The position numbers were made by a program, and so were the translations under genes. A stretch of 64,000 bases of DNA. Origin: Mycobacterium shigaense. Its GTDB lineage: Bacteria > Actinomycetota > Actinomycetes > Mycobacteriales > Mycobacteriaceae. The notes beneath the pieces are model-generated. The model had not been told where the DNA came from. It was given only the letters and a program-made list of their open reading frames with translations, and made no database searches. The DNA lies in NCBI RefSeq assembly GCF_002356315.1, contig NZ_AP018164.1, positions 248,001 through 312,000 of the forward strand. The letters are read 5' to 3'. This document shows positions 22,900 to 31,388 of the stretch, piece by piece. Positions within the stretch are counted from its first letter, which is position 1. Every line of letters begins with the position of its first letter.

Positions 22900-23727
22900 C
22901 TACGCGACGAGGCGACGCAATAGCGTTGCGGCCGTGCCGATTCCGATCACAGCGGCGGCCGCCAGCACGCTGAAGTCCAGCGGATTGAGCGGCGTGCCGA
23001 TCAGCATCGCCCGCAGGGCGTCGACCTCGTAGCTCAGCGGATTGACGGTGCTGAGCACCCGCAGCCAGGACGGCATGACGTCGACCGGGTACAGCGCGTT
23101 GGACCCGAAGAACAGCGGCATGGTGATGGCCTGACCGATACCCATCAGCCGGTCGCGGCTGCGCACCAACCCGGCCAACGTCATCGACTGGCAGGCGAAG
23201 AACGCCGCGCCCAGCATCACGACGACCATCGCCGCCAGGATCCGCAGCGGGTTGACGGTGAGGCCCACGTTCATCACGTACGCCAGCGCCAGCACGCCGA
23301 CGACCTGCGCGACCGAGCGCACCCCGGCGGCGAATGCCTTGCCGGTGATCAGTGCCGACGCCGGAGCCGGGGTGACCATGAGTTTGGCCAGCACGCCGGC
23401 ATCGCGATCCCAAATGATCTGGATGCCATAGAAAATCGAGCTGAACAGCGCCGACTGCGCGATGATGCCCGGCGCCAGAAATGCCAGGTAGGACACCGAC
23501 CCGGTGTGGATGACGTGTAGCTTGGAAAAAGTCGTGCCGAAGATCAGCAGCCACAACGCCGGCTGCACCATGCGGGTGACGAGTTCGGTGCGATCGTGCC
23601 GCAGCTTCTGCATTTCGACGATCGCGAAGGCGCCGACGCGGCTCATGGTGGCGCACACTCGCTGCCACCCCCGCGGGGCGCGGACCAGGGTCGGCTGGAC
23701 GGCTTGGTCAACTGGCACGGCTGGCAA
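22900..23727 (-). CDS. ABC-2 type permease (DrrB-like)
   Basis: A 275-residue membrane protein with about six helices, the second running through RMVQPALWLLIFGTTFS. It matches the ABC-2 drug/polyketide exporter permeases (DrrB group), with LAFLAPGIIAQSALFSSIFYGI and the ALYPVDVMPSWLRVLSTVNPLSY signature. The start (TTG 23727, or GTG 23718) lies inside the ATPase gene, so translation is probably coupled. It forms an exporter with the next gene under a MarR regulator. The substrate is unknown, and I recall no such operon between fbpC and htdZ in M. tuberculosis. Confidence 0.85.
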   Translation of the reverse strand: MPAVPVDQAVQPTLVRAPRGWQRVCATMSRVGAFAIVEMQKLRHDRTELVTRMVQPALWLLIFGTTFSKLHVIHTGSVSYLAFLAPGIIAQSALFSSIFYGIQIIWDRDAGVLAKLMVTPAPASALITGKAFAAGVRSVAQVVGVLALAYVMNVGLTVNPLRILAAMVVVMLGAAFFACQSMTLAGLVRSRDRLMGIGQAITMPLFFGSNALYPVDVMPSWLRVLSTVNPLSYEVDALRAMLIGTPLNPLDFSVLAAAAVIGIGTAATLLRRLVA

Positions 23728-24535
23728 CCCTTCTACTGGAACGGATTTCGCGGAACTCGGACGACGCCGCAGATTCGGTGAGGTCGGAGGCCGCGTAGTG
23801 GCGGAATACGTCCTCGAGCGTGGCGCGGGGCGACACCTTGGACACGTGTGCCTTTAGATCTGCCGGCGTCCCCACCGCCCGTAACACGCCGCGATGCATC
23901 AGCGCCACCCGGTCGCACAGGGCGTCGGCTTCTTCCATGTAGTGGGTGGTCAGCAGCACAGTCATGCCGAACTGGGCCTGCATGCTCTGCACCTGGGTCC
24001 AGACGCCTTCGCGGGCAATGGGATCCAGTCCGACGGTCGGTTCGTCGAGCACCAGCAGCGACGGGCGGTTGACCAGTGCCTGGGCGACTTCCAGGCGGCG
24101 CACCATGCCGCCGGAATAGGAGCCCGCCAGCCGGTCGGCGACTTCGAGCAGCTCCATGGCGGCCAGCGCCTGCTCGACGCGGTCCGCCCGTTCGGCGCGC
24201 GGGACGCCGTACAGCCGCGCGAACCATGCCACATTTTGCCGCCCGGTCAGCGCCGGCTCGATCGAGAGTTGTTGCGGCACATAGCCGATATTGCTGCGGA
24301 TATCGGTGGTCTGACGCACCGAGTCCAGCCCGAAGATGCGCAGCTCGCCGTTCTGGACCGGTGTCAGCGTGGTCAGCATCCGCACCAGGGTCGTCTTGCC
24401 GGCGCCGTTCGGCCCGAGCAGGCCCATCGTCTCGCCGGGGCGCACCTGCAACGTCAGGTCATCGACCGCGGTGAACTGGCCGTAGCGGTAGGTCAGGTGC
24501 TGGCAGTCGATCGCCATCGGCAGTAGTTCGGTCAT
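23708..24535 (-). CDS. ABC transporter ATP-binding protein (DrrA-like)
   Basis: A 275-residue ATPase with Walker A GPNGAGKTT near residue 42, Q-loop YVPQQLS, signature YSGGMVRR, Walker B LLVLDEPTVGLDP and H-loop LLTTHYMEEAD. The C-terminal extension of about 40 residues is typical of DrrA-type drug exporters. Its ATG overlaps the MarR stop in an ATGA, and its own 3' end overlaps the permease start by 20 bases, so the three genes form one translationally coupled operon. Confidence 0.93.
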   Translation of the reverse strand: MTELLPMAIDCQHLTYRYGQFTAVDDLTLQVRPGETMGLLGPNGAGKTTLVRMLTTLTPVQNGELRIFGLDSVRQTTDIRSNIGYVPQQLSIEPALTGRQNVAWFARLYGVPRAERADRVEQALAAMELLEVADRLAGSYSGGMVRRLEVAQALVNRPSLLVLDEPTVGLDPIAREGVWTQVQSMQAQFGMTVLLTTHYMEEADALCDRVALMHRGVLRAVGTPADLKAHVSKVSPRATLEDVFRHYAASDLTESAASSEFREIRSSRRVASRAS

Positions 24536-24990
24536 GGTCTGCGCTCCCGTAATCGTCGTGTCATCGTGTGGAGAACCCTCAACCCCGCTGTCAGAGAATC
24601 GATTTGATCGCTGTCGAGTTCGTCGAGCACGTCGGACAGCAGCACCCGGTGGGCGGCTCTGGACGCGTCGACGATCTGCTGTGCGGGCTCGGCGAGCCGC
24701 AACTGGCAGGCGCGCCGGTCGGCCGAGTCGACGGTCCGGATCAGCAGGCCGCCCGCGACCAGCTTCGAGACCAGTGTCGAGGCGGTGTTGGGCACCAGCC
24801 CCAGTTCGGCCGCCGCGGCGCGCACCGAGATCCCCGGTTGCCGGCCGATCAGCCACAGCAGCTCCGACTGTGACTCGGTGACCCGGGCGGAGGCAAAGCC
24901 GCGACCCGCGGACCGCAGCTGCCGCCGGAATCGGCCGAGGACGCCGAACACCTCGGTGACCAGGTCGACCTCAGACTTCACTGCGGGCAT
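24532..24990 (-). CDS. MarR-family regulator of the ABC exporter
   Basis: A 152-residue winged-helix protein with the MarR layout: dimerisation helices, then SQSELLWLIGRQPGISVRAAAAELGLVPNTASTLVSKLVAGGLLIRT (DNA-binding helices plus wing start) and DSADRRACQLRL in the wing. As first gene of the operon it probably represses itself and the exporter, releasing DNA when a hydrophobic or aromatic compound binds. The upstream spacer of 56 bases contains no obvious long palindrome. Confidence 0.85.
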   Translation of the reverse strand: MPAVKSEVDLVTEVFGVLGRFRRQLRSAGRGFASARVTESQSELLWLIGRQPGISVRAAAAELGLVPNTASTLVSKLVAGGLLIRTVDSADRRACQLRLAEPAQQIVDASRAAHRVLLSDVLDELDSDQIDSLTAGLRVLHTMTRRLRERRP

Positions 24991-25046
24991 ACAGCTCTGT
25001 TTACGAGCTAACTATGTGCGCGGGCTATGTCGCGCCTGTCCCTGCG

Positions 25047-25544
25047 CTAGTTGTCGAGGCGGTGCAGGATGACGTCCGTCACGTTTCCGTCGTCGACGCG
25101 GGCGGTCATGTAGCTGCAGAACGGCTGCCGGCGCCGGTCGGTGGGCGAGCCCGGGTTGAGCAGGCGCAGTCCCGTGTCCGTCGTGGTGTCCCACGGGATG
25201 TGGCTGTGCCCGAACACCACGACGTCGCGATCCGGGTACAGCCGCGACATCCGGGCCTCGCGGCCGGCGGCAGCGCCGGTCTCGTGCACCACGGTCAGGC
25301 GGAGGCCGGCCAACGTCACGTCGGCCAGTTCCGGCAGCCGCGCCCGCACCGCGGGCCCGTCGTTGTTGCCCCAGCATCCGATCAGCCGGGCAGCCCTGGC
25401 TTGCAGCTCGTCGATCAACTCGACCCCCACCCAGTCACCGGCATGCACGACGACGTCCGCGCCGGCGACTTCGTCCCACAGCTGCGGGGGCAACTGGCGG
25501 GCCCGCTTCGGAACGTGGGTATCGGCAATGAGCAGCAGTCGCAT
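25047..25544 (-). CDS. YfcE/MJ0936-type metallophosphoesterase
   Basis: A 165-residue small calcineurin-like phosphodiesterase. The metal-binding motifs are in order: LLIADTHVPKR (D-x-H), VVVHAGDWV (GD), CWGNNDGPA (GNxD), VVFGHSHIPW (GHSH) and LLNPGSPTDRR. Members hydrolyse phosphodiesters such as bis-pNPP, and the physiological substrate is uncertain. It is divergent from htdZ, with only 35 bases between the starts. Confidence 0.88.
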   Translation of the reverse strand: MRLLLIADTHVPKRARQLPPQLWDEVAGADVVVHAGDWVGVELIDELQARAARLIGCWGNNDGPAVRARLPELADVTLAGLRLTVVHETGAAAGREARMSRLYPDRDVVVFGHSHIPWDTTTDTGLRLLNPGSPTDRRRQPFCSYMTARVDDGNVTDVILHRLDN

Positions 25545-25579
25545 GAGTTCTATGCTTACCCACGATCAAAGGAGAGGCC

Positions 25580-26035
25580 ATGCGCACTTTCGAGTCAGTC
25601 GCCGACCTCGCCGCCGCCGCGGGCGAGACCATCGGTCAGAGCGACTGGGTGACCATAACGCAGGAAGAGGTCAATCTGTTCGCCGATGCGACCGGCGATC
25701 ACCAATGGATCCACGTCGACCCGGAGCAGGCGGCCGCCGGTCCGTTCGGCACGACCATCGCGCACGGCTTCATGACCCTGGCGCTGCTGCCGCGGCTGCA
25801 GCATGACATGTACACCGTCAAGGGCATCAAGCTCGCGATCAATTACGGCCTCAACAAGGTTCGCTTTCCCGCGCCGGTTCCGGTCGGTTCCAGGGTGCGC
25901 GCGCAGAGTTCGTTGGTTAGCGTCGACGACGTCGGCAATGGGGCCGTGCAGGCGACGGTGTCGACCACCGTCGAGATCGACGGGTCGGCCAAGCCGGCCT
26001 GTGTGGCCGAAAGCATCGTGCGCTACATCTCCTGA
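25580..26035 (+). CDS. htdZ: (R)-specific enoyl-CoA hydratase HtdZ (MaoC-like)
   Basis: A 151-residue single hot-dog-fold protein of the MaoC/R-hydratase family. The hydratase motif is NLFADATGDHQWIHVDPEQAAAGPFGTTIAHGFMTLAL (catalytic Asp and His within D-x4-H). It corresponds to Rv0130, which hydrates trans-2-enoyl-CoA to (R)-3-hydroxyacyl-CoA. AAAGGAGAGGCC precedes the ATG. The next small gene follows after four bases and is probably co-transcribed. Confidence 0.92.
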   Translation: MRTFESVADLAAAAGETIGQSDWVTITQEEVNLFADATGDHQWIHVDPEQAAAGPFGTTIAHGFMTLALLPRLQHDMYTVKGIKLAINYGLNKVRFPAPVPVGSRVRAQSSLVSVDDVGNGAVQATVSTTVEIDGSAKPACVAESIVRYIS

Positions 26036-26039
26036 GCGC

Positions 26040-26321
26040 ATGCCGAAGTCGCGCCGCGAACTTCTCACCGCCGACGACGTCCGCGAGGTCACGTTCTCGT
26101 CGCCGCCGATCGGCGAACGCGGTTACCGCCGCGATGACGTGGACGACCTGCTGAGGCGGATCGAAGAGCGTCTCGAATCACACAACAGGCTGTCAGCGCA
26201 GGAGGTGCGTACCGCGGTGTTTCGCCCACCGCCGCTGTTTCGCCGCGGCTACCACGAAGATCAGGTTGACGAATTTCTCGACCGCGCGGTGGTCGCCATC
26301 CAGTCGCTCGAGTCGGGCTGA
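26040..26321 (+). CDS. Small protein with tandem DivIVA-like motifs
   Basis: A 93-residue protein made of two similar halves. The first has LLTADDVREVTFSSPPIGERGYRRDDVDDLLRRIEERL. The second has LSAQEVRTAVFRPPPLFRRGYHEDQVDEFLDRAVVAI. Each half resembles the N-terminal membrane-curvature-binding segment of DivIVA/Wag31 (R-GY-x2-D-x-VD-x-L/FL). There is no long coiled coil after either. It starts four bases after htdZ. It could be a small accessory of polar growth; that role is inferred from the motif only. Confidence 0.7.
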   Translation: MPKSRRELLTADDVREVTFSSPPIGERGYRRDDVDDLLRRIEERLESHNRLSAQEVRTAVFRPPPLFRRGYHEDQVDEFLDRAVVAIQSLESG

Positions 26322-26364
26322 CCTTGCGCCCCGCGCCCGGCAGGCCGGCGCTCTGCCGGTGCCG

Positions 26365-27657
26365 CTAGAACTCGGCGATCGAGTGCTCTAAACGTGCGGC
26401 CAGCCGCGCGTGCGACTCGGCGCGCCGGGTCGGTATGTGCGCGGACGGGAAAGGCGTCGTCACGGGCTGATATTCGCGCAGCGTGCGTCGGGCCACCGTC
26501 ATCTTGTGCAGCTCGGTGGCGCCGTCGGCGATACCCAGCGACTCCGCGGCCACCAGCATCTTGACGAACGGCATCTCGTCGGAAACTCCGAGCGCGCCGT
26601 GCAGGTGCAGGGCTCGCTGAGCCACGTCGTGCAGCACCGCGGGCATCGCGACCTTCACGGCGGCGATGTCGCGGCGCACCTTCTGGTAGTCGTGATGCTT
26701 GTCGATCAGCCAGGCGGTGCGCAGCACCAACAGCCGGAACTGCTCGATCTGGATCCAGCTGTCGGCGATCTTCTCCTGAGTCATCTGAAAATCGGAGAGA
26801 TGGCCATGCCTGGTCTTGCGTGACACCGCGCGCTCACACATCATGTCAAAAGCTTTGCGGGCCAATGCAATTGTGCGCATCGCGTGGTGAACACGGCCGC
26901 CACCGAGGCGCGTCTGGGCGATCATGAACGCCGATCCCTCGCCGCCCAGCACATGATCGGCAGGCACCCGGACGTCGTTGTAACGGACGTAACCGTGCGA
27001 CCCGTGCTTTGACTCGCCGCCCACCCCGACATTGCGAATGATCTCGATCCCCGGCGTCTCGCCCGGGACGATGAACAGCGACATCTTGTCGTACGTGCGC
27101 GCGTCAGGTTTGGTCACGGCCATGACGATGAAGAATGACGCGTGCTTGGCGTTGCTGGAAAACCACTTCTCCCCGTTGATGACCCAATCGTCGCCGTCGC
27201 GGACCGCGTTCGTCACGAACATCCCCGGATCGGAGCCGCCCTGGGGTTCGGTCATCGAGTAGCACGAGGAGATCTCGCCGTCGAGCAACGGCTGCAGGTA
27301 GCGGGCCTTCTGCTCGTCGGTGCCGAACAGCGCGAGGATCTCGGCGTTACCGGAATCCGGCGCCTGGCAGCCGAACACCGACGGCGCCCAGCGGGAGCGC
27401 CCGAGGATTTCGTTGAGCAGCGCCAACTTCACTTGACCGAAGCCCTGACCGCCGAGTTCGGGCCCCAGATGCGCGGCCCACAGACCCTGGTCCTTCGCCT
27501 GCTGCTGCAGCGGCCGCAGGATGCCCATCATCTCGGGGTTCTGTTTGTCGTACGGATCAAGGGCGACCAGATCGAGCGGTTCCAGCTCGTCGACCATGAA
27601 CTTTTCGACCCAGTCCAGCTTCGCCTGATATTCCGGGTCCGTCTCGAAGTCCCACAC
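26365..27657 (-). CDS. fadE1: Acyl-CoA dehydrogenase FadE1
   Basis: A 430-residue acyl-CoA dehydrogenase. The N-terminal helical domain begins WDFETDPEYQAKLDWVEKFM. The FAD/substrate motif SSCYSMTEPQGGSDPGMF and GEKWFSSNAKHA follow. The C-terminal domain carries LGGGRVHHAMRTIALARKAFD and LHLHGALGVSDEMPF. It corresponds to Rv0131c. GTG 27657 gives the conserved start; an in-frame ATG at 27696 would add 13 residues of unrelated sequence. It faces htdZ, and together they fit a beta-oxidation-like activity on an unknown acyl-CoA. Confidence 0.9.
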   Translation of the reverse strand: MWDFETDPEYQAKLDWVEKFMVDELEPLDLVALDPYDKQNPEMMGILRPLQQQAKDQGLWAAHLGPELGGQGFGQVKLALLNEILGRSRWAPSVFGCQAPDSGNAEILALFGTDEQKARYLQPLLDGEISSCYSMTEPQGGSDPGMFVTNAVRDGDDWVINGEKWFSSNAKHASFFIVMAVTKPDARTYDKMSLFIVPGETPGIEIIRNVGVGGESKHGSHGYVRYNDVRVPADHVLGGEGSAFMIAQTRLGGGRVHHAMRTIALARKAFDMMCERAVSRKTRHGHLSDFQMTQEKIADSWIQIEQFRLLVLRTAWLIDKHHDYQKVRRDIAAVKVAMPAVLHDVAQRALHLHGALGVSDEMPFVKMLVAAESLGIADGATELHKMTVARRTLREYQPVTTPFPSAHIPTRRAESHARLAARLEHSIAEF

Positions 27658-27774
27658 GGTGGCCAACCATTCCCCGGCGCACCGTCGCGCCGGCATCTGA
27701 GCGATCGCTAGTTGGAGCTACCTCATCGTAGGTGCGCGGCACCTAGGGCCTCGTTGCGACCGCCGCGTTGATGA

Positions 27775-28872
27775 TCAGTGCAGCTTGGGCAAGACGTTGT
27801 CGCGATAGAAGTTGATGGCGGTGATCGGGTCGTCCTGCGGGAAGTGCAGGAACGGGACGGCACCGGCGTCGAGCAGCGCCTGCACGGCGGCGACGTGCGC
27901 GCCCGCATCCGTGCCGACCGTCCAGTTGGCCAGCACCTTGTCGAGCGGAACCGACGCGGCGGATCGCTGGATCTCGGCGGGGTTGGGCCGGTCGAAGCCA
28001 CCGGCGCTGAACCGCCACAGGTCGGCGGCCTTGGTGGCCTGCGCGTTATCGCCGACGACGGCGAACATCTCGACGCGCTTGCCCAGGGTCTTGGGGTCGC
28101 GCCCGGCGGCCTGCGCACCCGCGTTCAGCGCGGCGACGAGCTTCGGGTTCGTGACGTCGCGGGCCTGGGTGATCCAGCCGTCGCCGTACTGGCCGGCCAG
28201 TGTCGCGCTCTTGGGGCCGCTGGCCGCCACGAAAATCGGCGGCGGTGCGGCCGGCACGTCGTACAGCTTCAAGGAATCGGTTTGAAAGTAGCGGCCCGCA
28301 AACGAGATTCGCTGGCCGCTCCACAGCTGGCGGATCAGCCCGATCGCCTCGACCAGCCGGTCGTGCCGCTCCCTGTACTTGCCCCAGGTGTTGGTGGTGG
28401 CCAGCTCGTTGAGCTGCTCGCCGGTACCCACACCGAGAAACACCCGCCCCGGGCTGAGAATCGCCAGGGACGCGAACGCCTGCGCGACGATCGCGGGGTG
28501 GTAGCGGTAAGTCGGGGTGGTGACGCCGGTGCCGAAGGTGATGCGGCTGGTGCTGTTGCCGACCAGCGCCAGGGTCAGCCAGGGAAACATCGAGTGGCCT
28601 TCGTTGTCCTGCCACGGCTGGATGTGGTCGCTGGCCCAGACGTACTGAAAGCCGGCATCTTCGGCTGCCTTGGCCTGTGCCACCAGCTGATCGGTGCGGA
28701 ACTGCTCGTGTGCGAGCACCAGCCCCACATTCTTGGGCGCCGGTGGCGGGGGAGCGGCGGGCTTGGCCTGATCGCCGCCCTGCTTGCCGCACGCGGCGGC
28801 CGCCCCGGCGGCACCGAGCACGCCAGCCCCGGCGGCCACCCGCGCGAACGTCCGCCGCGAAAAATCGGCCAT
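27775..28872 (-). CDS. fgd2: F420-dependent hydroxymycolate dehydrogenase (Fgd2-like), Tat-exported lipoprotein
   Basis: A 365-residue luciferase-like monooxygenase-fold protein. The N-terminus has a twin-arginine motif SRRTFARVAAGAG followed by a lipobox ending AAAC, predicting export with bound cofactor and lipid anchoring. The barrel has the F420-binding patterns FQYVWASDHIQPW, FGTGVTTPTYRYHPAIVAQAFA and GRVFLGVGTGEQLNE. It corresponds to Rv0132c, described as oxidising hydroxymycolates to ketomycolates in the envelope. It is divergent from the GNAT gene, with 42 bases between the starts. Confidence 0.9.
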   Translation of the reverse strand: MADFSRRTFARVAAGAGVLGAAGAAAACGKQGGDQAKPAAPPPPAPKNVGLVLAHEQFRTDQLVAQAKAAEDAGFQYVWASDHIQPWQDNEGHSMFPWLTLALVGNSTSRITFGTGVTTPTYRYHPAIVAQAFASLAILSPGRVFLGVGTGEQLNELATTNTWGKYRERHDRLVEAIGLIRQLWSGQRISFAGRYFQTDSLKLYDVPAAPPPIFVAASGPKSATLAGQYGDGWITQARDVTNPKLVAALNAGAQAAGRDPKTLGKRVEMFAVVGDNAQATKAADLWRFSAGGFDRPNPAEIQRSAASVPLDKVLANWTVGTDAGAHVAAVQALLDAGAVPFLHFPQDDPITAINFYRDNVLPKLH

Positions 28873-28914
28873 CGGAGCAGAATAACCGCTCCGGCGACCC
28901 GCTAGCCTGACGAT

Positions 28915-29520
28915 GTGACCCCGCAGGCACGTCCGGCGCACCAGTCCGACATCGGCGAACTCGCCGCCACCTTGAGCCGGGCCTTCTACGACGACCCGGT
29001 CATGGAATGGATCCTGCCCGACTCGGGTAAGCGGCTGCGTCAGCTGAGCCGCATGTTTACGGCGATAACCCGGCACCACCACCTGGCCCACGGTGGGGTG
29101 GAGGTCGCGTCCGACGGGCCGGCCATCGGCGCTGCGGCTCTGTGGGATCCGCCGAATCACTGGCGGGAGACACGTCGTGCGGAATGGGCGATGGTGCCGA
29201 GTTTTCTGCGGGTCTTCGGCTTGCGCACGGCACAGGCCCGCGGGGTGCAGGAACTCATGAAGCGCTTCCACCCCGAAGAGCCGCACTGGTATCTGGCCGC
29301 CATCGGCAGCGCCCCCTCGGTCCGTGGCCAAGGTTTCGGGCAGGCGTTGATGCGGTCCCGGTTGGACCGCTGCGACGCCGAGCACTGTCCGGCCTATCTC
29401 GAGTCGAGCAAGCCCGAAAACGTGTCGTATTACCAGCGTTTCGGCTTCGCGGTCACCCGGGAAATCGAGCTGCCCGGCGGGGGACCCCCGTTGTTTGCGA
29501 TGTGGCGGGACGCGCGTTAG
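28915..29520 (+). CDS. GNAT-family N-acetyltransferase (Rv0133-like)
   Basis: A 201-residue acetyltransferase. The acetyl-CoA loop is LAAIGSAPSVRGQGFGQALMRSRLDRCD (motif A, R/Q-x2-G-x-G/A) near residue 128, and the last part SSKPENVSYYQRFGFAVTREIELPGGGPPLFAMWR is the usual C-terminal strand set. It corresponds to Rv0133, of unknown substrate. The start is GTG 28915. It is the last gene before the M. tuberculosis-like order is interrupted by about 27.6 kb of other DNA. Confidence 0.88.
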   Translation: MTPQARPAHQSDIGELAATLSRAFYDDPVMEWILPDSGKRLRQLSRMFTAITRHHHLAHGGVEVASDGPAIGAAALWDPPNHWRETRRAEWAMVPSFLRVFGLRTAQARGVQELMKRFHPEEPHWYLAAIGSAPSVRGQGFGQALMRSRLDRCDAEHCPAYLESSKPENVSYYQRFGFAVTREIELPGGGPPLFAMWRDAR

Positions 29521-29530
29521 CGGCCCGGAC

Positions 29531-30202
29531 TCACGGTTTGCTTCGCCAGCCGGCGATGCCGATGGCGATCATCCGTAGCTGCTTGACGGCAAGGCGGCGG
29601 ATATCGTCCAGCGCCTCGGCGGTCTGGGCGTCCTCGATCGCCTCGGCGATGACGATCATCGAGTTGACGAACAGGGTCGCCAACACGTTGAGGTCCTCGG
29701 TGCTCCACGCGTTGAGGCCCGGGAAGCGGGCCAGGTCGGTCGCCAGCTCCGAGGTGATCAGCCGGATCTCGGTGCGAATGGCGTAGCGCAGCACGCTCAG
29801 CCCGCTGTTGCGCTCGCGGCCGATGAGCCGCCAGTGCTCCCGGCGATCGGCGACGCTGGCGACCAGAATCTCGACGGACGACTCGATCACCCGGTTCGGA
29901 TCGAGCTTGCCGGCGCGCGCCTCGCGCAGCGTGTCGCGCAGGCTGCGGAACGACTCGTCGACGAGCACGAGGCCCAGTGCTTCCATCGACTCGAAGTGGC
30001 GGTAGAACGCGGCAGGCACGATGCCGACCTCCCGCGTGACCTCGCGCAGGCTCAGGCTGGACAGGCTGCGGTCCTGCAAGAGCTTGAGTGCCGCGGCGAT
30101 GATGGCGCGCCGGGTCGCCTCCTTGCGCTCCTCGCGCGACTGGCTTTCGCCCGAGCGGCTCCGGCTGGACTTGTGCCGTGAACCAGGAGTACGACCGTTC
30201 AC
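29531..30202 (-). CDS. TetR-family regulator of the desaturase locus (FabR/DesT-like)
   Basis: A 223-residue TetR protein. The helix-turn-helix is EATRRAIIAAALKLLQDRSLSSLSLREVTREVGIVPAAFYRHFESMEALGLVLV, with FYRHF as in FabR/DesT repressors of unsaturated fatty-acid genes. An Arg/Ser-rich N-terminal tail of about 25 residues precedes it. The only plausible start is GTG 30202, itself part of a perfect inverted repeat. It is divergent from the reductase-desaturase pair and is probably an acyl-CoA-sensing repressor of it; the ligand is inferred by analogy. Confidence 0.85.
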   Translation of the reverse strand: MNGRTPGSRHKSSRSRSGESQSREERKEATRRAIIAAALKLLQDRSLSSLSLREVTREVGIVPAAFYRHFESMEALGLVLVDESFRSLRDTLREARAGKLDPNRVIESSVEILVASVADRREHWRLIGRERNSGLSVLRYAIRTEIRLITSELATDLARFPGLNAWSTEDLNVLATLFVNSMIVIAEAIEDAQTAEALDDIRRLAVKQLRMIAIGIAGWRSKP

Positions 30203-30211
30203 TATGTGAAC
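30197..30211. promoter_or_regulatory. Operator 1: perfect inverted repeat over the TetR start codon
   Basis: GTTCAC-TAT-GTGAAC is a perfect inverted repeat covering the TetR GTG start. It shares the half-site GTTCAC with the element over the divergent reductase start (30266-30281). The paired sites at both ends of one divergent intergenic region suggest that the TetR protein controls both directions. Confidence 0.65.
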
Positions 30212-30258
30212 CCTACCACAAACCGCGGCAAAACCCTTGACGATCTGGCTCTAGCGCC

Positions 30259-30281
30259 TACACGGTGTACATATGTTCACT
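30259..30281. promoter_or_regulatory. Operator 2: inverted repeats over the ferredoxin reductase start codon
   Basis: TACAC-G-GTGTA (30259-30269) runs into GTGTACATATGTTCAC, a 16-bp imperfect palindrome with only one mismatched pair, whose central ATATG includes the reductase ATG (30273). Binding here would block translation initiation as well as transcription. Confidence 0.55.
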
Positions 30282-31364
30282 CAAAATCTGACCCGGACGC
30301 TGACCCAACGCGTCCTGGGCTCGGACCTGGTCGACCTGCTGGCCGGGCCGCACGGTGTGGACCGCTACACCGAGCTGGTGTCGCCGACGTGGACGCTGGG
30401 TGAGGCCCGCGCGAAAGTGGTCGACGTGCGCCGCAGCACGCCGCGCAGCGTCACCCTCACCCTGGCGCCGAACGCGACCTTCCGGTCCGCCCACACCGTG
30501 CAGGCCGGTCAATACGTCAACCTCACCGTCGAGATCGACGGCCGCCGGCATACCCGCTGCTATTCCCCGGCCGACGCCCAGGGCAGCCGCACCTTCGAGC
30601 TCACGATCGGCCGCCATGAGGGCGGCCTGGTGTCGAATTACCTTTACGACTACGCCCACCGCGGCATGGTGGTCGGGCTGGCGGGGGCGGGCGGCGAGTT
30701 CGTGCTGCCCGCGCAGCGGCCGCGGCGGATCCTGTTCGTGTCGGGGGGCAGCGGCATCACGCCGGTGCTGGCGATGCTGCGCACCCTGGTCGCCGAGGGC
30801 CACGTCGACGCCGGAGGGGAGCTGGCGTTCGTGCACTACGCCCGCACGCCCGCCGAGGCGTGCTACCGCGAGGAGCTGGCCGCCGTGCCGGGCGTGCGTG
30901 TGCTGCACGGTTTCACCCGATCTGGCGACGGTGACCTCGAAGGGGCCTTCGGACCGCAACACCTGGCCGCGGCCATGCCGGCGCCGGACGCGGTATTCGT
31001 CTGCGGGCCAACCCCTTTGGTCGACACCGTCCGACAGCACTGTGAAAACGTGTTCACCGAAAGCTTTGTGCCCCCGGCCTTGACCACTCCACCCGCCTCG
31101 ACCAACCCGTCGGGCGGCCGGGTCACGTTCGCCGACAGCGGCATCGACACCGGCGACGACGGCCGGTCGCTGCTCGAGCAGCCCGAATCGGCTGGCCTGA
31201 ACCCGCAGAACGGATGCCGGATGGGCATCTGCCACACCTGCACCCGCCGCAAGAACACCGGCACCGTGCGCAGCCTGACCACCGGAGCGGTGTCCAGCGC
31301 ACCCGACGAAGACATACAGATCTGCGTATCCGTCCCCGTCGGCGATGTCGACCTATCGCTCTGA
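30273..31364 (+). CDS. Ferredoxin reductase / oxygenase electron-transfer protein (Rv3230c-like)
   Basis: A 363-residue electron-transfer protein. An FAD-binding domain (VQAGQYVNLTVEIDGRRHTRCYSPADA) and an NAD(P)-binding domain (ILFVSGGSGITPVLAMLRTL, then FVCGPTPLVDTV) are followed by a C-terminal plant-type 2Fe-2S domain (NGCRMGICHTCTRRK, with the fourth Cys in DIQICVSVPVG). It should pass electrons from NADPH to the desaturase encoded 24 bases downstream. The pair resembles M. tuberculosis Rv3230c-desA3 and may be a second copy. Confidence 0.92.
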   Translation: MFTQNLTRTLTQRVLGSDLVDLLAGPHGVDRYTELVSPTWTLGEARAKVVDVRRSTPRSVTLTLAPNATFRSAHTVQAGQYVNLTVEIDGRRHTRCYSPADAQGSRTFELTIGRHEGGLVSNYLYDYAHRGMVVGLAGAGGEFVLPAQRPRRILFVSGGSGITPVLAMLRTLVAEGHVDAGGELAFVHYARTPAEACYREELAAVPGVRVLHGFTRSGDGDLEGAFGPQHLAAAMPAPDAVFVCGPTPLVDTVRQHCENVFTESFVPPALTTPPASTNPSGGRVTFADSGIDTGDDGRSLLEQPESAGLNPQNGCRMGICHTCTRRKNTGTVRSLTTGAVSSAPDEDIQICVSVPVGDVDLSL

Positions 31365-31388
31365 CACCGGATGATGGGAGCAAAAATC

